A stretch of 64,000 bases of DNA from Cricetomys ansorgei (lineage: Eukaryota > Chordata > Mammalia > Rodentia > Nesomyidae). A program made the position numbers and the translations under genes. Within the stretch, counting starts at the first letter, position 1; every line of letters begins with the position of its first letter. The notes under the pieces were generated by a model. That model saw only the letters and a program-made list of their open reading frames with translations, was not told where the DNA came from and ran no database searches. Of the stretch, positions 1 to 38,754 are shown piece after piece. The stretch lies in the NCBI GenBank assembly GCA_026225945.1, contig JAMJFZ010003746.1:3654501-3718500 (forward strand), given 5' to 3'.

Positions 1-26089
<26,089 letters not shown>

Positions 26090-26261
26090 TTAATTGAGGA
26101 GCCCGTAAATCTGTGTGATTAGAGAGGTGGAAATGAGAGAGGAGATGGCTCCTCTTCTCACTCCACCTCACAAGGTAGGTATGAGAGGCAGGTGGAAGAC
26201 ACACAGTCCACAGGGCAGAGGACGGGAAAGACCTTAGACTGCAACGGGATTCACTGCCTTC

Positions 26262-26390
26262 CCTCTTTAATCTCAGCACTTGGGAGGCAGAGGCAGGCGG
26301 ATCTCTGTGAGTTTGAGGCCAGCCTGGTATACTGAATAAGTTCCAGGACAGCCAGAGTTACAACAAAGAAACCCTGTCTTGAAAAAAAAA
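26262..26390 (+). mobile_element. B1 SINE seeding a purine tract
   Basis: 'ctttaatctcagcacttggg' to 'accctgtcttgaaaaaaaaaag'. Its A-tail runs straight into the long homopurine tract. Confidence 0.9.
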
Positions 26391-26630
26391 AGAAAGGAGG
26401 AGAAAGAGGAAAAGGGAGGAGGAGGAGGAAAAGGGAGGAGGAGGAAGAGGAGGAGGAAGAGGAGGAGGGAGAGGAGGAGGAGGAGGAAGAGGAGGAGGAG
26501 GAGAAGGAAGAGGAGGAGGAGGAGGAAGAGGAGGAGGAGGAGGAGGAAGAGGAGGAGGAGGAGAAGGAAGAGGAGGAGGAGGAGGAAGAGGAGGAGGAGG
26601 AGGAGGAGGAGAAAGAGGAGGAGGAAAAGG

Positions 26631-26698
<68 letters not shown>

Positions 26699-26808
26699 GG
26701 AGGAGAAGGAAGAGGAGGAGGAGGAGGAAGAGGAGGAGGAGGAGGAGGAGGAGGAAGAGGAGGAGGAGAAAGAGGAGGAGGAAAAGGGAGGAGGAGGAAG
26801 AGGAGGAG

Positions 26809-26843
<35 letters not shown>

Positions 26844-26928
26844 GGAGGAGGAGGAAAAGGAGGAGGAGGAGAAAGAGGAGGAGGAAAAGGGAGGAGGAGG
26901 AGGAGGAGGAGAGAAAGGAGAAAAAAAG
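26381..26928. repeat. 548-bp uninterrupted homopurine (GGA/GAA)n tract
   Basis: No C or T on the plus strand across 548 bp. Internal units repeat at about 60-bp spacing ('gaggaggaggagaaggaaga' recurs near 26501 and 26561), and an 'aaagaggaggaggaaaaggg' block occurs at least three times. In B4GALNT3 pre-mRNA it is polypyrimidine, in intron 1, 329 bp beyond exon 2. Long open frames across it are low-complexity artefacts. Confidence 0.97.
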
Positions 26929-26982
26929 CAAAAAGAAAAGAAATGGAGGCAAAGGCCATTTCCAGGGCAGTGGCAGAGGATT

Positions 26983-27026
26983 ATAGGTGGGGGGTGGGGA
27001 TATAAAAGGGGGGGAGGGGTAAGGGG
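26983..27026. other. G-run cluster around a TATAAAA
   Basis: 'ggtggggggtggggatataaaagggggggaggggtaagggg' has five separate runs of at least four G, so it could form a G-quadruplex. The TATAAAA at 27000-27006 resembles a TATA box but there is no supporting exon downstream. Confidence 0.4.
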
Positions 27027-27029
27027 CTC

Positions 27030-30000
27030 ACTTTTCTCTGATCATTAACCATGGGATTGCTGGATAGAACCAGAGCTGGAGTGAGCCTGAGCCTGGCACT
27101 TGGTGTTTTTCAAGCAAATTTAGAGTCCTGGGCTGATCTGAAGGCTATCTGTGACTCACCGATGTCTGCTCTGGAACTGGTTAGCTTACACACCTCTGAG
27201 GAGGCAGAAAGACAAACCACGGTGCGCAGGAGGAACAGGAAACTGTTGCTGTACAAGCAAGCATTCCCACACAAAGAGGCAAGGTGCTGCACGGGTAAGG
27301 GTGGGCAGTCAGAGCCCAGTGGTCAGTCTGAAATTCACTTAATGTCAATACCCTCTTGACTATAAAGATTAGTTGGGCACGGCTGTTGGGCTTTAAATAA
27401 GTGAACCTACAGCACTATAGGCCATAAATCAAGATTGTGAACCAGAGTTTTAATATCACTTCATCCTCATCCCAGGTAATGCAAACGGGACTAAGGTTGA
27501 TGAAATAATTAATCTATGGTCACAGAACAAAGAGTGAAAAGGCTAAGATGAGAATCTGTGTGCTCAGGAGAATCTCCACTGGGTTGCTAGTGGTAGCCGT
27601 TCCATTAAGATGCCCTTGTGGGGCTGGGCTGCATCTTGGCTCTGGAGTTTATGCCTAGCATAGGTACTGCTCAAACGGAGTCAGACTAAAGCATCACTCT
27701 GGTGGGGGGCTCCATGTAAAAGGAGTTTGACAGCCATCCACCCTTGAGAATCAACAGTTGGCAGCAGAAGGCAGAAGTGTCACAGGATCCCTATGTGAGT
27801 ACCAACAGGACACAGCTAACTGAGCAAAACCAGAACAAACAGCTAAGTGTGGAGGCAGATGCCTACAACACACCAAAAATCTAGGGAACTATGGCAGGAT
27901 TGCTGGATCCAAGGCCAGCCTGAGCTACAAACAACCACAGAGTACAACCATTAGTCGGACCACACAGAAGGCAGACATCATATTATGCAGGAGCCTTGTG
28001 GGCTGATGCTTGGAGGGGTAGGCATAGCATCACAGGCTGGAACACGATGGCAGTAGGGCTGCTTTTCTGATACAGCTGTTACAGTTTGAGTTTAAGAAGC
28101 ATCTCAGAGGCCTGGCATCATCTGAGCCTAAGATAGAGTTTAAGATAGAGTTAGGTCTGAGCTTAAGATAGAGTTAGGTCAGGTGTGATCATTCTTGTCT
28201 TACAGATGGGGAAAGAGGAGCTTGGAGTTCTAAGCCCCAGGTCTAGTTGTCACCCAAGATTAGAGAAGACAGCCTCCACAAGCCAACGTCTGTCATCCCA
28301 TTTATGCTTTCTCCTGTGGTCACTCTTCAGCAGAGCTTTGAGGAGTCCTAGAGTCAGAGGCCTTAGCTATGGAGCTGGGCCTTGAATCACCACTATACAG
28401 ATACTAAGTCACACAGTTATGGGAACGTCTGACCTCTATGGGGACATGCACAGACATATAATTAAAATAAATAAATAAATCTTAACACAAGCCAGCAAGC
28501 CCCAGCAATGCTCCTGCCTCTGTCCCCTGAACATGTGTCCAGTTTATTACATGGGCGCTGGGATCGGAACACTTTTCTCACGATTACACAACAATTGCTC
28601 TGAATTGCTGAGCCATCTTCCCAGAAACCCCTTGTTTTTAGCAAGAATCCCGCTAGGCTAATTTAGCTAGAGCGCCCTTGCTGTTTCTTCTTGGTACCTG
28701 AGCACCAACTGCTTCCTTAATCTGATTATCGGCTGTAAATCCCTGGCCACCTTGCTGTACTCAGAACGGAACGCAGGTCCATACTAACTGAAGATCTGTC
28801 ATTGACACCAGTTCTATTCCTCTTTAACTGAAGGCTTTCTTTGTGGCCAAGGATAGTTCTACCTAGGAAAAGACAGGAAACTTAGTGAAGTTAAACCTTG
28901 CCAGGCCCTCACCTGCAGGTCACAGGTATGTCTCCGTGGCTCTGAGATACCTGAGATTTGAATAGTCAACAGGGTTGGTCTCCAGGCTTCTGAGTGACAG
29001 GCCTAACTACACACAGCACTTACAGCTGTAATGGCTTGAGCAAGTTGCTGCACCTCTTTAACCTTGCTTTCTTTATCAGGATGGCAGGAACACAAACACC
29101 TGCTCCATCCACAAGGCCTGCTGTGAGCAGTGAATTTTATGTGTCTGATTCAGAGTATTCCATATGTATCTCCTCTTCCTAACATGTCCTGAATTGGGGG
29201 TTTGGATTTGAGAGTCAGGAGATAGGAATCCCTACTTCTTTTGGACTGTGTAAACTGCCAAGAGCCAGTAGCTCTCTGCCTCTCTCCTCTGTGCTTTCTG
29301 ACCAGAGAGTAAGCAGACAGGGCAACAGGGACTCGGTAGTGGTATAGCAGTAGGTATGACCTCTCTGCTCCATAGACTTTATGGTCCTCGCCTCTCCACC
29401 ACCCTGCCGCTGTTCTCCAAGCACACACTCTTATGTCAGACACTGGGCCCTGTATTTGGATCCTCCCATCCCTGCATCTGCATTAATTCTACCAGTGGAT
29501 ACCTAGCCACTGCTTAGCCCTCCTGGGAGCAACTGGAGCTAAAGAATGTGCCGATTGAATGACTGACATTTGTCACTTGTTCCCTGTTAAGTGATTCCTC
29601 CTGCTTCTGGACAGATCCCTCCGTCCAGAGCACCAGCTGCTGAGGCCTGGTGCTCCTACAGAGGTGTCACATTCATGCCAGGAGACAGATGCCCGGATCT
29701 CAGGTGTCAGATAAAGCACCACGGAGGGCCTCATGCTCTGCTCTCACAAAGCTAGGCTATCAAGTTTACCATCAGTCAGAGCTTTGGCAACATCCCTCCT
29801 GGGGGCAATACAGACTTCAAAGGCCTGAAGATCATCATCCTGGCTCTTTGTGACACTATAACACACATATATCCCTCGGTATCATTTTTCAAAGACTCTA
29901 ACATAGGCTAGCTCCATTGCCTCCTCTTACCATTTCTTTCAGAAATAGGAAAGACAAAACAACAAAAATGTTATGGTTACCAGCCTAAGGTCACACAGCG

Positions 30001-30260
30001 AAAAGATGACCCACACGAAGCATCCAGTGGCTGTGACAACTCAGTCTTCAGCATCACTCCTGGTACTGCGGGTCAGCAGCTGCCACTCATTTCCCTTGAC
30101 TCTTGCCAATACAGCATGTGACATCAGGGCCATTCACGTGGGAGAACAGGAGGGCCCTCACTGCTGAGGCTGCTGCTGGTACTGCAGATCCCACAGTGGG
30201 ACTGACTGCACGCTTGAGCTCTGACTCCAGGGGCCAAAACACTTAAAAGCATTTTCAACT
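27030..30260. other. Intron 1 segment without genes
   Basis: Mostly unique-looking sequence with a diverged B1 (27842-27965), a small tandem of 'taagatagagtt' units (28125-28178) and a B2 remnant (28395-28485). I see no exon. Confidence 0.6.
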
Positions 30261-30269
30261 TAACAGCTT

Positions 30270-30387
30270 CAGGCTGGAGGTGGAGTGTAGTTAGTACAAA
30301 GTGCTTGCCAGCGTGGAGAACAGTGTGGATGCTTTGCCCAGTGGTATGCAAGGCCTTAGGTTTTATCCCCAGCACAATTTAAAAAAA

Positions 30388-30434
<47 letters not shown>

Positions 30435-30440
30435 ATAGAC
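30270..30440 (+). mobile_element. ID-type SINE with (AAAT)n tail
   Basis: 'ggagtgtagttagtacaaagtgcttgcc' and 'ggttttatccccagcacaattt', then about 13 AAAT units (30387-30436). Confidence 0.75.
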
Positions 30441-30621
30441 AAACAAGCGAATAAATAAATCTATTTTTTAAAAAAGCAAGCAACTTCGGAAGTGAAAAGT
30501 TAATATTAAGTTTGTATGACAGTATAAATTCCTAAAGCCTGTTAATAAAGACCCTGAACTGACAAGCTGACCTAAAGCACACTCCCTTCCAGCCCACCAC
30601 ATAACAATGTGTTCATTGGGA

Positions 30622-30728
30622 GCACTTGGGAGGTAGAGGCAGGAGGATCTCTGTGAGTTCGAGGCCAGCCTGGTCTACAGAGTGAGTTCCAGGACAGCCA
30701 GAGTGAGAACAGAGAAACCCTGCCTCTA
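30622..30728 (+). mobile_element. B1 SINE, 5'-truncated
   Basis: 'agcacttgggaggtagaggcagg' to 'gagaaaccctgcctc'. Confidence 0.88.
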
Positions 30729-30867
30729 CCAATATTCAACTGGACTTCTTACAAGCTCTGTGGAAATGTGCATTGCTTCTGCTTCTAAGTAAGCACGAGA
30801 ATAATACTAATAGCAGCTAACATTAATGAGCATTTATTATATGCAGAGCACCGTGCTAGGAGGTATG

Positions 30868-31045
30868 GTTTTGGTTTTGGGGTTGTTTTGTTGTTATTTT
30901 TGAAATAGGGCCTTACTATGTAGCTGTGACTGGCCTGGAGCTCGTTGTATAGACCAGGCTGGCCTCCAACTCAGAGATTCACTTGCCTCTGCTTCCTGGG
31001 TGCTGGGATTAAAGGTATGCACCACCACGCCCACTCCATGTTAAA
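30868..31045 (-). mobile_element. B1 SINE
   Basis: 'gttgttatttttgaaatagggccttac' to 'gctgggattaaaggtatgcaccaccacg'. Confidence 0.88.
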
Positions 31046-32365
31046 AGTTTTATTTCACCATGTAAAGAGACAGATGATGTAAGCACACAGGCATATACAT
31101 CACTTCACGGCAAACAAGGGGGCCCATGGAGGCCTACAGAATCTGCCCTACCCCTGTGATCACTGAAATGCCAGCCCCAGGTCAATGAGTCACTTCATTT
31201 CTCTACTACACATTCTATTTCCTGCTCACATGGAAACAGATTTTGCCTGAGTGCAGCTAGAACTGGATGTAGGCACCCCGACACAGCGGATGGTGCAAGT
31301 TTACCCTCAAATAAAGGCTAAACAGTAGAACCAGAGGCTAACTCACCCCTCCTCCACTCCCCCAAGAAAGAAACCTGCCAGCTCTCTGTATTAGCAGGGA
31401 AACTGAAGGCAGCCCACGAACACTACCAGGAGAGATGGATCTGGGGCACTGCCTAAAATGGGATGGGCACATGGGGGTGCACTGGGCTAGGACTATGGCG
31501 GGCATAGACATCTTTGCAGTGTTCTCTCCAGCCTTGGGGCTGGATGGGTTTTTACCGTCCCTAAACTTCAGGGAAGAACCTTTTAGAGGGTAGGGCTGGC
31601 CTTCCCAGGACTCTGGAAAGGGTGTGAACAGCCGAAGGGGCTAGTTCTATCTGTTCCACAGGATACCACAGTCGGAAGATCTGGCATGAGTGCAGATTTC
31701 AAAAAAGCCCTGGGGTCTGTACAGAGCCTCACTCTCCAGAGACTCAAAATGCAAAGAGGAAAAAGTGATGAAACTCCATGTCGCTGAAGAGACAGGATCC
31801 TTGTCCCATTAGAAAACAAGAAGCTGCCAAGGAGACAAGAGGCCATGACATGGATTTACAAGAGCCAGGAATCAGCAGAGTCACAGGATGAAAAGGTTCT
31901 GTCCCTGGGGAGAGCTTGAGGAGAGGGCCTGAGGAGCCAGTGTCTTCACAGGACAAAGCAACTATGGCTTGAAGTCAGCAGGGCCTGGCCCAGATCAGAA
32001 AATGGAAGCAGCATGTCACAGACAGGCAAGGATGAAGGGAGGACCTGTCACCTGGGAGACAGTCTTCAGGGCATGTAAGGCTGTCATGTGATGAAGTCTT
32101 TCCTTCCTAGTCCCTGATGCCCCAGGGAACTTGATGCAATAAAAATTACTATTACCATAACCATAACAATTAACATGTATGGCTTAAGCTCATGCATACA
32201 CACATATATACATGCCTATTTGTACAAAGGCCTGCTATATTTGCTAACTCGAATACAGATTACTCTGTTTTCCTTTATTTTTAAAAAAAAATTAGTTATA
32301 ATTTCTAGTAAGTAAACACATAAACCATATAAGCAGTCCTCTTTTATAGTACTTAATAATCTATG
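31046..32365. other. Intron 1 segment, no recognisable feature
   Basis: No SINE, coding similarity or simple repeat of note that I can identify. The short open frames at 31583-31956 look like chance. Confidence 0.5.
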
Positions 32366-32369
32366 AGGT

Positions 32370-32600
32370 GGGGCTGGAGAGATAGTTCGGTGTTAACAGC
32401 ACTGAATGCTGTTTTGAGGACACAGGTTCAATTCCCAGCACCAGAGGGGCTCACAACCATCTTCAGGGGATCTGATGCTCTCTTCTGACCTCTGAAGGCA
32501 CCAGGAACACATGTGGTTCACAGACACATATGCAGGCAAAACATCCATATACATTAAACAAAATCTCAATAAATAAAGACAATTAAAAAAATCATCTATA
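32370..32600 (+). mobile_element. B2 SINE
   Basis: 'ggggctggagagatagttcgg' to 'caaaatctcaataaataaagac'. Confidence 0.9.
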
Positions 32601-33094
32601 GCATTATAGAGCGTAAGACCTAAAAGCATACCAACTATACTTTTAGCCAGAATGGGCTAACGTGTAATTAACATTGGCCTATACTCCTGGGTAGGAGAAA
32701 GGTATAGGCCCTATCAGAACCAGAGGTTTAATCAGATTACAAACCTAGAAAAGTCTTCCAAAATGCTGTTATGGTCTCTCAACAATCTATTTCCCTGAGT
32801 TTGATGCTCTTTTTAGTTTTTAGTTTTTCTTTGACAGGTTTGAGTATGTGTATACTGAATATATATATAGCTTTTATTCTATATATAGAATATATATAGA
32901 CAGGTCCATGCATGTATTACAGTGAATGTTGCTCATTTTCTTTCGACCTCGTGATATCTTCTTACCCTCTCCCCTGCTGAAATCTTTCTTCGCAATAAAC
33001 CTTATTTTTGTATTTTTAAAATATATTCATACAAATATATTGTTATTCATTCTTTTTTAATTACATACATGTATACAATGTTCCATCCTTTCTT

Positions 33095-33460
33095 CTTCCT
33101 TCTTTTTTTTTTTTTTCTTCAGGCCAGAGCTTCCCTGTTGTAACTCTGGCTGTCCTGGAACTCACTCTGGAGACCAGGCTGGCTTTGAATTCACAGAGAT
33201 CCACTTGCCTCAGTCTCACAAGTGCTGGGATCACAGGTGTGCACCACCACCACCCAGCTTATACAATGTAATAGGCTTTTTTCCTCCCTGAGACAGGGTC
33301 TCATGCATCTCAGGATGGCCTTGAACTTGCTATGTAAGCAAGTGCTTGAGATTACAGTCACACCACTATACCCAGTTTATGTGATACTGGGAATTGAACC
33401 CAGGGCTTCATGCATGCTCAGCAAACAATCTACCAACTGAGCTACATCCACAACCCAGAT
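33095..33460 (-). mobile_element. B1, B1-like and ID antisense cluster
   Basis: B1 complement at 33095-33260, a diverged B1 at 33275-33370, and an ID complement at 33380-33460 ('gaattgaacccagggcttcatgc...aactgagctacatcc'). Confidence 0.8.
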
Positions 33461-33464
33461 TACT

Positions 33465-35495
33465 CTTATAGGAAAACAAGGCTTGGGTTTTTGTAGATAT
33501 TTTCCTTTGTTCTGTTTTGTGGCCAAGAGCCAAGATTTGAGTCCAGGACAAGCACCTGTGTTATTAATTCTATTATTCTCTATTGAATGTTCATGAGAGT
33601 TTCCACCTCCACAATTATCACCTGGAATCAGGTGCCCATTTATTCACCAGTTCATCCCTGATCTCCTACCATCTCCAAACTTTACCTTCTGATAACATCA
33701 CACACCAGAACATTTCCTTTCTCTTCCCAATTTAGTCACTAGGTCAATAATATCCTCTCATAAGCGCCAGAAAAATAAGTGCAAGAAGGAGAATGAATCC
33801 CCAAGTATATGATCCTGTCATCTTCAACTAGCCGGAAAAATAAACAAGAGTATTCGGGCAGAGTTCGATGCCCTTGTCCTGGTTCCAGTACCTTCTCTTT
33901 CTTAACAGAAATAATCCACTGTTTGTGTTCATGATTCGCCCTGGGGATCATTGGTGTCTGCTCTGCTCATAGCACTGGAGGAAGGGATGTCTGAGGGCTG
34001 GGCAGCAGAAAGGTGGGAGTCCCTAAGGTTTCCCTGGCTCTTGCACAGGAACAGATAAACACTCTCATGAGCTTCTCATGAGCTCTCCTCCCTGACAGGC
34101 CTCAAAGCCTGTTCACAGCCAGGCCCAGGGGCCTGAAGAACAGTCAGCTGTACCCTAGCTTCCGGACAGGCTAGCCCCTGAGCTGCTGGGATGGGAGTGG
34201 CTGGCTGTGGCTGCAGACAGGCTGCAGCTTGCAGCCAGTGACATGTACTGCACCTACTGCCCCACAGGTGCTGCCTAGAAAGGGTCAAAGGGGGCATCAG
34301 ACAGAGCCAGTGCTAGGGATGTTCCTGTCCTGTGGCTGCTTCAGGGCTTCCTGCTCACCGAAACAACCAGACAGAAGATAAAGCCAAGGGAGCAGATGAG
34401 GGGAGAAGGCAGGAAGAAAGCTAATGTCCTTTCTATTTGCTGCCGCCACCTTGGGAATACAGGTTCTGCTTGTACATAGCCCAGCTGAGTAAGTTTCCAT
34501 TCTTCAAACCTAGGTGACGATCAAGAAAAACTCCAGAAGACAGGGCCCAGCCTGGGTTACCTTGAGAATGTCAACATTATCACTGTCATTGTTCCAAAAA
34601 ACTTAAAACAACCTGTAACAGGGCCCATTTACTTGTCAACAATAGGACAGTCAGAGTCCCGTGCAAGAGGGATGCGAGCTTGAGACCCTTAATGAAATGA
34701 GACAATTTTGGGAAAACCTAGCTCTAACAGAATCCAGGACTTTGAAGACTGGCTCGTATCCTGAACTTTAATCCTCAAGGACACGTAAGCAAGAGCCACT
34801 TAGGTTTCTTCAAGATCCTCTGGTGGGGCTGGCTTTTCCGAACCCACTAGGTCTGTCTTCTTGTGGAATGGGACAAAGATACTCTTCAAGGAAAATGTGG
34901 GACCACCCTTTACCTGCTGTGGGAGTCTTTCAAGTAGGAAGTATGGTAGTACTGCCACAGGCAGGCATTTGTCTGACATGTAGAATAAGTGGTTAAGAAC
35001 GGATTACTCAGGAGACTGGGAAAATGAGCAAATGGGCCAATGAGCTATCCAGTCACCAAGGCGTTTCCTGAGTACCTGATGTATACTGAGTTTGTACCCC
35101 ACAAACAGCTGGGATGGAAAAAAAGGGACCGACAGCTCTTTCCATTCCTGGGGGCTGATAACGCAGGCGTCCATGGTTAATGACCCACTTATCCAAGAGT
35201 TCGGAGACATTCCGGCCCTCACACTTGTGCCCACAAGCAGGACAAGTACAAGCCGGTTCTGCTGGATGCAAACAGGCAGACACAGCAAGCTGGGCTCACT
35301 GGATGTTGATGACATGATGTTGCTCAAGGATTTTCCGTTTTCAAAAACTCAGAAATGTCAGACAAGACTGTGAGCAAATGCTCTGTGATTAGGAAACTTG
35401 TCTTCATGGCCCTAAGGAATCTAGGAGAAGCAACAATACAGGAAATTCCTGACTCTGTAGAATAGCAATGGAGGAGTTTCAGCAAGAATATCACT
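33465..35495. other. Intron 1 segment, no recognisable feature
   Basis: No SINE of note and no exon. Short open frames on both strands lack family similarity. Confidence 0.5.
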
Positions 35496-35499
35496 AGAC

Positions 35500-35938
35500 C
35501 TCAGCTGGGTGGCTGGCTCTGGAGGGCATAAGATGGTGGCTCATCAGTTAAGAGCACTTGTTGCTCTTTCAGAGGAACAAGTTTGGTTCCCAGCACCCAC
35601 ATCGGATGGTCACAACTCCAGCTCAGGAGATCTGATGTCTCAAGCTCCCATAAGCATTTGTACTCACATACACACTCATACTCAGGGATACATATAATTA
35701 AAAATAATGAAAATCAGGCTGGAGAGATGGCTCTGCTGTTAAGACCACTAGATGTTCTTGCAGAGGACCTGCATTTAGTTCCCAGTATCCAATATAGTAT
35801 CACACAGCCATCTGTAACTCCAGTTCCAAGGGAGGTTTGTTCTTTGTGCCTCTGTGAGCACTGCACACACAGACATACACGCAGAGAAAACACTCATGCA
35901 CATAAAATAAAAATAAATCTTAAAACTAAAAAAAAATT
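35500..35938 (+). mobile_element. Two tandem B2 SINEs
   Basis: First copy about 35500-35710, second 35718-35938. Each has 'cagaggaacaag' or 'cagaggacctgc' and a CA-rich segment before an A-rich tail. Confidence 0.85.
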
Positions 35939-36419
35939 ACAAATCTTAAAACCCCAGGCTCTTCCTCTGACCTCTTTCCAGGTAAAAGGAGGAGACAGGG
36001 ATTCTCTCTCCTGACTGAGAGGAAAATGGTCCACATTGTTGGAAGACCTGCAGGGACAGAAGCATCATTAAGAGAAAAAAAGTGGGAGCTACGGAAAAAA
36101 CAAACAAACCAAGCCATCATTATCCGAAGGTAGGGGACGACAGGACGAGGGAGAGAAGGGGAGTGTGTCTGCGAAAAGACAGTAAGGGTGTCAGCGGGCC
36201 AGTAAGGAAACAGGAGGGGAACTGGGCACAGCCACCCACAGGAGGCGGAGACTGGATCTCTTAAGTAATTGTTTAGATAGTTTACAATTAACTGTTAATA
36301 AAAAAGAGGCTGGGCTTCCGGGATGATTGCAGTAAGATGACAATACCCCTCTCCTCCATGCATTACCCTGCTCCACCCACTAACTAACTGGACATCTGCC
36401 TGGGCTCGTCTCTGCTTCA

Positions 36420-36545
36420 CACTTGACATGCATTGTCTCATTTCTCCCTCACAGCAATTACATTAACACCACTCCCAATTTACAGATGAGGAAACTGAGA
36501 TCCTCACAGCCTCCAGACAATGGCAGGGAGAGAACTGCTTGCTTT
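36420..36545 (+). mobile_element. MIR fragment
   Basis: 'cattgtctcatttctccctcacagcaa...aatttacagatgaggaaactgagatcctcacag' is the MIR core. Confidence 0.8.
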
Positions 36546-37049
36546 TCAAAAAGATCTCCTAACAAGTATCTTCTGTTTATTGTTATTGTAGTCCCAGTGG
36601 ACCACAAGGGAAACAAAGAGAGCGAGGGTCCCTGAGACCAAGGACATTTCTAGAGCAACACAGAGCCTTAGTGTGGACCAGCAGCCAGGAGCCTTGGCCT
36701 TCCAGCCATGTCACTTGATGTCTGCATTTAGACCACCCCCAGCCCCGCACTCCATACCCCACCCATTTGCAGTGCTGGGGATCCAACTTAGGGCCTACAA
36801 GCCAGAAAAAGTGATCTACCATTGAGCCACTGAACACACTCTCTTCTAAGCAGCCTGAGTCTCTTTTCTGCATCTGGCTGGAAAACAAATATGGCACATA
36901 TCTGATGTGGGTACACGCCAGCTACTAGACCTGCACTGAGAAAAGTGACTTGCCAAAACTCAGGTGAGGCTTCTGTAACCTGTTCCTGGGAAGGAGAAGG
37001 AATGGGACAGAAAGGCACACAGGACATTAACGGGACTATTGGGGTCCAG

Positions 37050-37160
37050 TATGGTGGGCATACGTCTTTAATCCCAGGACTCAGGAGACAATAGCAGGCA
37101 GATCTCTGTGAGTTCAAGGCCAGCCTGGTCTACACAGAGTTCCAGTCAGCCAGGGCGACA
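37050..37160 (+). mobile_element. B1 SINE
   Basis: 'tatggtgggcatacgtctttaatcccagg' to 'cagccagggcgacagagag'. Confidence 0.88.
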
Positions 37161-37284
37161 GAGAGGTAATTGTGAGGTTAGGCTTTGCCTTCTTCCTCCC
37201 CACGGAAGGTCATTTCAATGAAACTTGAAGAGTTTGTAAGCACAGAGGACTGGGCATAGGGCATCCCAAAGTCACTACCACACA

Positions 37285-37440
37285 TTCTCTGTCTCATTCT
37301 TATGTTCAGCTCAACGCAGTGAACCTATCCCATTGTATTGATGGGGACACAGAGACCTAAAGGTAAGTCCACTGACTGTGATTGTCTGATATACAAGGGG
37401 AGCCAGTGTTTAAGACCAGTCTGAAATCAGTCTTTGATTC
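37285..37440 (+). mobile_element. MIR fragment, weak
   Basis: 'tgatggggacacagagacctaaagg' and 'gccagtgtttaagaccagtctg' in MIR order, strongly diverged. Confidence 0.45.
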
Positions 37441-37625
37441 TTTACCCTGAGGCACAGCATGCTGTCGTAGTGCCTTGCTGCACCTGAGCCTGACCTGGGA
37501 GAGGCCTGAAAATTAGCCCTGTGCAAGCAAAACTGTGTATCATTCATTATTATATTCCCACTGTATCAAGCAAGCACTTGAAACGTGTGAATAAATTAAT
37601 GGCAAAGGGGGTTGGTGTGAGAAGC

Positions 37626-37984
37626 TGGGATAGTTACTTCTTAGGCATCTCTTCACAATTCTGGGCTAGAGACTGGAGGGGAGAGGTCCAGCGCCCCTAG
37701 TGGTGGAGGCCCTGACCTCACCTCTCTGTTCAGTGTCAAGTACTGGCTTTCCCAGAAACCCTTGTTCCTTTGTAGCATTTAACGAGCCAATCCAGTACTC
37801 AGGTTCTGACCAATCAAAAAGATCCTCTGCTTCCTTTAAAAACCCCATGTGGCCAGCTTTCTAGGACGGCCATCTTACATGGTGCCTGATCCCAGCGTCC
37901 TGGTTTGCTCTGCAGAATAAAGTGCCTTTGCTTTTTGCATACATGGTCTCGCTAGTCCTTGGGGGGCAAATTCCAGACTCAACA
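37626..37984 (+). mobile_element. ERV1-like solo LTR
   Basis: Carries a CCAAT box ('gaccaatcaaaaag'), a TATA-like 'tttaaaaacc' about 25 bp later, a downstream GAATAAAG polyadenylation signal followed by 'tgcctttgctttttgc', and an end in CA. This is U3-R-U5 order of a gammaretrovirus-like LTR. No primer-binding site or internal region follows, so it is solo. GAAG occurs on both sides (37621-37624, 37985-37988), though one base off the left end. Confidence 0.7.
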
Positions 37985-38754
37985 GAAGAACTGACAGACA
38001 CTGATCCTGACATTCTGAGAAACTGACAACTAGCTGAAGGCTAGTTCCCTGTGGACACTCACCATGGCAGAGACGTTCAAGTCCTTAAGGAAGCCCTGCT
38101 GCTTTACAGCAGGCTATTTCCTGCAGGATTTCCTCAGGCTGCTGTCTCCCAGGGAAGTAGCTAAGCTGTTGGCTGCTAGCTCAGCTTTAGGGAAACTAAA
38201 GGACCCACACATCCAGGTGGGTCCTTGACTGGAGGATCTGAGAGTCGGCAGAACATAAAGAATTCTGGGAGCACACATCAGAGGATTTAACTTGGTTTAT
38301 TGTAAGAAGGGTCTCTGGTATCTAGGGATGTCACGGGGAGCTCATTGGTTAGGACAGCAGGTACAGCAATCCCGTTTGCACGTTGGGGCTCACATCATGG
38401 ACTTAATTATTTTCCTGAGGACCAGAGGGAAAGACCTTGTATGTCATCTAGGAAGAATAAATCCCAGCTCAGATAAACAATCCACCAGATCACATACCTT
38501 TGAGGGGGTGGTGCCTTGCTGTGAAAGTAGGCAGCATAGCCTGTGGTATATCAGAGCAGGGGGTAGAGGAACAGCTGAACGCCTTTTATTCTCAGAAATG
38601 AGAATTCTGGGTTTCCAAGCACACTTCTACTCCACCTCAGCTCCAGGACAGCCCCACAATTTCCTTTTTTTCCTTTTCTCTCTCCCTCTCTTACTCATTC
38701 CACCCTCCTCCCTCTTCCTCTCCCTTTCCCTCTCTATCTCCATTCCTTCACTAT

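Noticed and set aside
26251..27005. Open frames of 208-233 residues rich in Ser/Leu/Pro or Glu/Arg/Gly
   Set aside because: They are translations of the homopurine tract in different frames, with no start context, domain or exon structure.
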